Part shown: one piece after another, positions 61,073-64,000 of the stretch
How positions within the stretch are numbered: the stretch's first letter is position 1
How the letters are laid out: every line of letters starts with the position of its first letter
Assembly: GCF_038024105.1 (NCBI RefSeq)
Contig: NZ_CP150661.1
Coordinates: 1,693,001 to 1,757,000 of the forward strand
Length of the DNA: 64,000 nucleotides
Direction: 5' to 3'
DNA from: Polaribacter butkevichii
GTDB lineage: Bacteria; Bacteroidota; Bacteroidia; Flavobacteriales; Flavobacteriaceae
Program-made: the position numbers and the translations under genes
Notes under the pieces: model-generated
The model's database searches: none
The model's input: only the letters and a program-made list of their open reading frames with translations
Told to the model about the DNA's origin: nothing

Positions 61073-62689
61073 ATGAAAAAAATTATTTTCTTATTTAGCT
61101 TATCAATAGCTCTTACTTGTTGCAAAAAACAACAAAAAGCAGATACAATTATCATTAACGCTAATATTTATACAGTAAATGATCATTTTGAAAAAGCAAG
61201 TGCTTTTGCCATTAAAGACGGAAAATTTATTGCTGTAGGAACATCCGAAGAAATCAAAAAAAACTACGATGCTTTAACTATTGTTGATGCAAAAAACAAA
61301 ACAATTATCCCTGGTTTAATTGATGCACATTGTCATTTTTACAGAATGGGTTTACAACAACAAAAAGTAGATTTAATGGGTACAAAAAGCTACGATGAAG
61401 TTTTACAAAAACTGATAGCTTTTCAAAAAGAAAAAAATTCAACTTTTATTACAGGAAGAGGTTGGGATCAAAATGATTGGGTAGTAAAAGAGTTTCCTAC
61501 AAAGAAAAAGTTAGACTCTTTATTCCCTACAATTCCCGTTGCTATTGGTAGAGTTGATGGTCATGCTTTATTGGTTAATCAGGCTGCTATAAACCTATCT
61601 AAAATAACAAAAGACACAAAAGTTTCTGGTGGAGAAATTATACTCAAAGACGGAGAGTTAACAGGTGTGCTAATTGATGCTGCTATGGATTTTATTCCTT
61701 TTCCAGAAACCACAAAAGAAGAAGCTATTCTAGGTTTATTAGATGCTCAGAAAATTTCTTTTTCTTACGGATTAACAACTGTTGATGATGCAGGAATTGA
61801 TCAACAAGTAATTGAATTAATTGATAGTTTACAACAAGATGGAAGTCTAAAAATGCGTATTTATGCAATGATTTCTGGTGATAAGCAAGCACAAATTGAT
61901 TATTACATAAAAAAAGGAAAACTAAAAACAGATCGATTAAATGTGCGTTCTTTTAAAGTGTATGGAGATGGCGCCTTGGGATCTAGAGGTGCTGCAATGC
62001 GTAAACCTTATACTGATAGAGATAACCATTTTGGAGCATTAATCTACTCACCAGAGAGATATCAAGAAATTGCCAAACAAATTGCAGCTTCAGACTTTCA
62101 AATGAACACACATGCCATTGGCGATTCTGCAAATACTTGGTTGTTAAAAACGTATAAAGAGGTTTTAAAAGATGCCAAAAACAGACGTTGGCGCATAGAA
62201 CATGCTCAAATTATTGCTCCAGAAGATTTTGATTTGTTCGATAATATTATTCCGTCTGTACAACCAACCCACGCAACTTCTGACATGTATTGGGCAAAAG
62301 ACAGAATTGGAACCAAACGAATGCAAGGGGCTTATGCCTATAAAGATTTATTAAAAAAATACGGAAAAATAGCTTTAGGTACAGATTTCCCTGTAGAACA
62401 AGTAAATCCTTTTTTAACTTTCTACGCAGCAACCATTAGAAAAGACATCAATAATTACCCTGAAAACGGATTTCAGATGGAAAATGCTCTAACTAGAGAA
62501 GAAACCTTAAAAGGGATGACTATTTGGGCTGCATATTCTAATTTTGAAGAACAAGAAAAAGGTTCTATTGAAATAGGCAAGTTTGCTGATTTTGTAATTC
62601 TAAATCAAGATATTATGAAAGTAGAAGGTGATAAAATTCCTAAAACAAAAGCAGTTGAAACATACTTAAATGGAGAAAAAGTGTATTAA
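61073..62689 (+). CDS. Amidohydrolase family 3 lipoprotein (YtcJ-like)
   Basis: 538 residues with a lipobox-like TCC near 17, so probably lipid-anchored. The metal pattern HCHF in IDAHCHFYRMG near 80-85, the later NTHAIGDSANT near 344, the EHAQI segment near 374 and GTDFPVEQVNP near 437 give the His/His/Asp sites. YtcJ-type amidohydrolases hydrolyse N-acyl or formamide-type bonds; the substrate is unknown. A terminator follows. Confidence 0.85.
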   Translation: MKKIIFLFSLSIALTCCKKQQKADTIIINANIYTVNDHFEKASAFAIKDGKFIAVGTSEEIKKNYDALTIVDAKNKTIIPGLIDAHCHFYRMGLQQQKVDLMGTKSYDEVLQKLIAFQKEKNSTFITGRGWDQNDWVVKEFPTKKKLDSLFPTIPVAIGRVDGHALLVNQAAINLSKITKDTKVSGGEIILKDGELTGVLIDAAMDFIPFPETTKEEAILGLLDAQKISFSYGLTTVDDAGIDQQVIELIDSLQQDGSLKMRIYAMISGDKQAQIDYYIKKGKLKTDRLNVRSFKVYGDGALGSRGAAMRKPYTDRDNHFGALIYSPERYQEIAKQIAASDFQMNTHAIGDSANTWLLKTYKEVLKDAKNRRWRIEHAQIIAPEDFDLFDNIIPSVQPTHATSDMYWAKDRIGTKRMQGAYAYKDLLKKYGKIALGTDFPVEQVNPFLTFYAATIRKDINNYPENGFQMENALTREETLKGMTIWAAYSNFEEQEKGSIEIGKFADFVILNQDIMKVEGDKIPKTKAVETYLNGEKVY

Positions 62690-62716
62690 TAACAATGCAA
62701 TTTTACAACAATTTAC

Positions 62717-62753
62717 ACACCTAAAACTTGTTTTAAAGTTTTAGGTGTTTTTA
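62717..62753. terminator. Terminator between the amidohydrolase and FUSC genes
   Basis: ACACCTAAAACTT pairs perfectly with 62736-62748, with six bases of loop and T5 after it. Convergent genes on both sides. Confidence 0.85.
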
Positions 62754-62783
62754 TAAAAAAGCGAAATTAAAACAACCTTAGAG

Positions 62784-64000
62784 CTAAACTTTTTTAATGT
62801 TTTTCACCAAACTTTCAGACAAACTCAACAACCACCTAACTTGTTCAGAAATTAATTGTGTTTCATGTAATTGCGATCTCATTTCTTTAGAAATAGGTAA
62901 TCCTTTTTTTATTTCGGCATCTCTTAAAGCTGATAAATTATGAAAATAATCTTCATAATTTTTTGTTGCCATAGTAAGCTCTTCACTATCTAAATTAGCA
63001 GTAGTTTCTGCATTATTTAAAATGGCTATTGCTTTATTTAACTGAAATAAAATATGCTTTATATAAATTTCAAATTGTTTTGGCACCTTACCGGTTTCAT
63101 TAGTTCTTATATACATGCCTAATGAAGATAGAGAGGATAAATAGGTATTAAAAATAGTCATTAACTCGTAAAATATTACAATATTTTCTTGTTTAGATTT
63201 TGGTTCTTGTGCCAATCTTTGATAAGCTGCATTTAAGTTTCCTACTTGTAAAAAAGCTTCTTTTCTTGCCAGAGCATACTCGGTAGGGACTTCTCCTTTT
63301 TTATGATAAAACAAATCTATTTGTATCAATAGTTTAGAAAAACCTTCTATAGAATTTAAGAAAAACTCCTTAATATTCTTAGCTTCCCACGCTGGCCAAA
63401 AAAAGTAATTAGCTACATAAGCCAAAAGAGAACCTATTAAGGTATCAAAAACTCTAAACTTTATAACTGTTAAAATATTAGGATTCATTAAAGCATAAAT
63501 AAAAATAACATAGAGGGTAATAAATGCAGCTCCGTTTCTATAGTTTTGTTTCACTAAAGAAAAACCAATAATTAAAGACGATACAGATATCAGACCATAA
63601 ATAATTGGATTTTGCGTTAAAAAAACAATTCCAACACCTACCGTAGCGCCTATTAACGTACCTAATACTCTATGTTTTGTTCTTTCTTTGGTTAAGCCAT
63701 AACTAGGTCTCATAATAACCACAATGGTTAATAGAATCCAATAAGGCTGTTGCATATCAATTGCAAAACCAATCATTAAACCAATAAGCATGGTAAGTGT
63801 TAATCTTAACGAATGCCTAAATATGGGCGACTTTAAACTAAAGTTTGCTTTTAGTTTTTTAAGGTCATAATCTTGAGGAGTTAAAAATTGTTCGGCATCT
63901 TTTATGGCCCTAATTTTATCGTTTTTAGAATAATTATCTAATACTCTAAAAATATCCATTAAATTACCAATTTGCTTTTCTTGATACGCTTTATAATTTA
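62784..64000 (-). CDS. FUSC-family inner-membrane protein, 5' partial
   Basis: The frame stays open from the window end (64000) without a stop, and the ATG at 63959 is internal. The visible 405 residues are the C-terminal half: the second cluster of membrane helices (HSLRLTLTMLIGLMIGFAIDMQQPYWILLTIVVIMRPS with GTLIGATVGVGIVFL) and a helical cytoplasmic tail. FUSC/YccS proteins are aromatic-acid-exporter-like efflux proteins, usually about 700-750 residues. The remaining N-terminal half lies outside the window. Confidence 0.85.
   Translation of the reverse strand, partial: NYKAYQEKQIGNLMDIFRVLDNYSKNDKIRAIKDAEQFLTPQDYDLKKLKANFSLKSPIFRHSLRLTLTMLIGLMIGFAIDMQQPYWILLTIVVIMRPSYGLTKERTKHRVLGTLIGATVGVGIVFLTQNPIIYGLISVSSLIIGFSLVKQNYRNGAAFITLYVIFIYALMNPNILTVIKFRVFDTLIGSLLAYVANYFFWPAWEAKNIKEFFLNSIEGFSKLLIQIDLFYHKKGEVPTEYALARKEAFLQVGNLNAAYQRLAQEPKSKQENIVIFYELMTIFNTYLSSLSSLGMYIRTNETGKVPKQFEIYIKHILFQLNKAIAILNNAETTANLDSEELTMATKNYEDYFHNLSALRDAEIKKGLPISKEMRSQLHETQLISEQVRWLLSLSESLVKNIKKV

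Noticed and set aside
1..64000. CRISPR arrays, rRNA operons, IS elements
   Set aside because: I saw no regularly spaced repeats, no rRNA signature stretches and no transposase reading frame.

Overview
This AT-rich window looks like a chromosome segment of a marine member of the Flavobacteriaceae (Bacteroidota, Polaribacter/Tenacibaculum-like). The evidence is the base composition, promoter-like TAnnTTTG boxes with few Shine-Dalgarno sites, a SusC-type VVVGYGTQ motif, a tmRNA whose tag reads GEDNYALAA, and many flavobacterial families (DUF4136, CreD, DUF2809, TPR/beta-barrel pair). Species-level placement is an inference.

Layout. 1-10 kb: 3' part of rarA, a secreted protein, a YjjG-like phosphatase, a small surface-glycan group (flippase, hexapeptide acetyltransferase, FemAB/GNAT-like protein, polysaccharide deacetylase-like protein), radC and an octaheme cytochrome with TPRs. 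10-17 kb: trkA-trkH, a PqqD-HprK-like fusion with a nucleotidyltransferase partner, and mpl. 17-25 kb: a giant alpha-2-macroglobulin with a thioester and an inserted carboxypeptidase-regulatory plus TonB-plug module, then two tandem small beta-barrel proteins. 25-33 kb: housekeeping and envelope genes (TfoX-like, DUF4136 lipoprotein, M28 peptidase, kdsA, DUF1801), a membrane-protein/winged-helix/creD group that shares one operator, and a saccharopine-dehydrogenase-like gene.

33.4-48 kb is the accessory region. It starts next to ssrA (tmRNA) and holds a single-strand block: small protein, two tandem hsdM genes, hsdS, a HARE-HTH/GIY-YIG protein, a GHKL (sacsin/Hsp90-like) ATPase with a C-terminal nuclease-like domain, an AbiEi/AbiEii-like pair, and hsdR. 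Short duplicated ends of hsdS and hsdR lie between the accessory genes, which records how extra genes were added to a type I restriction-modification operon. The block ends in a scar: lutA (lactate utilisation) has lost its 5' end, and lutB carries a one-base frameshift.

50-64 kb: lutC, a zinc-ribbon protein, a second small glycan group (GT4, 2OG-Fe(II) oxygenase, GT2), ftsE, a large TPR protein with a partner beta-barrel, a membrane TPR protein with a membrane-anchored LAS-type peptidase-like protein, an amidohydrolase lipoprotein, and the 3' part of a FUSC-family membrane protein. No rRNA, CRISPR array, transposase or integrase was seen.
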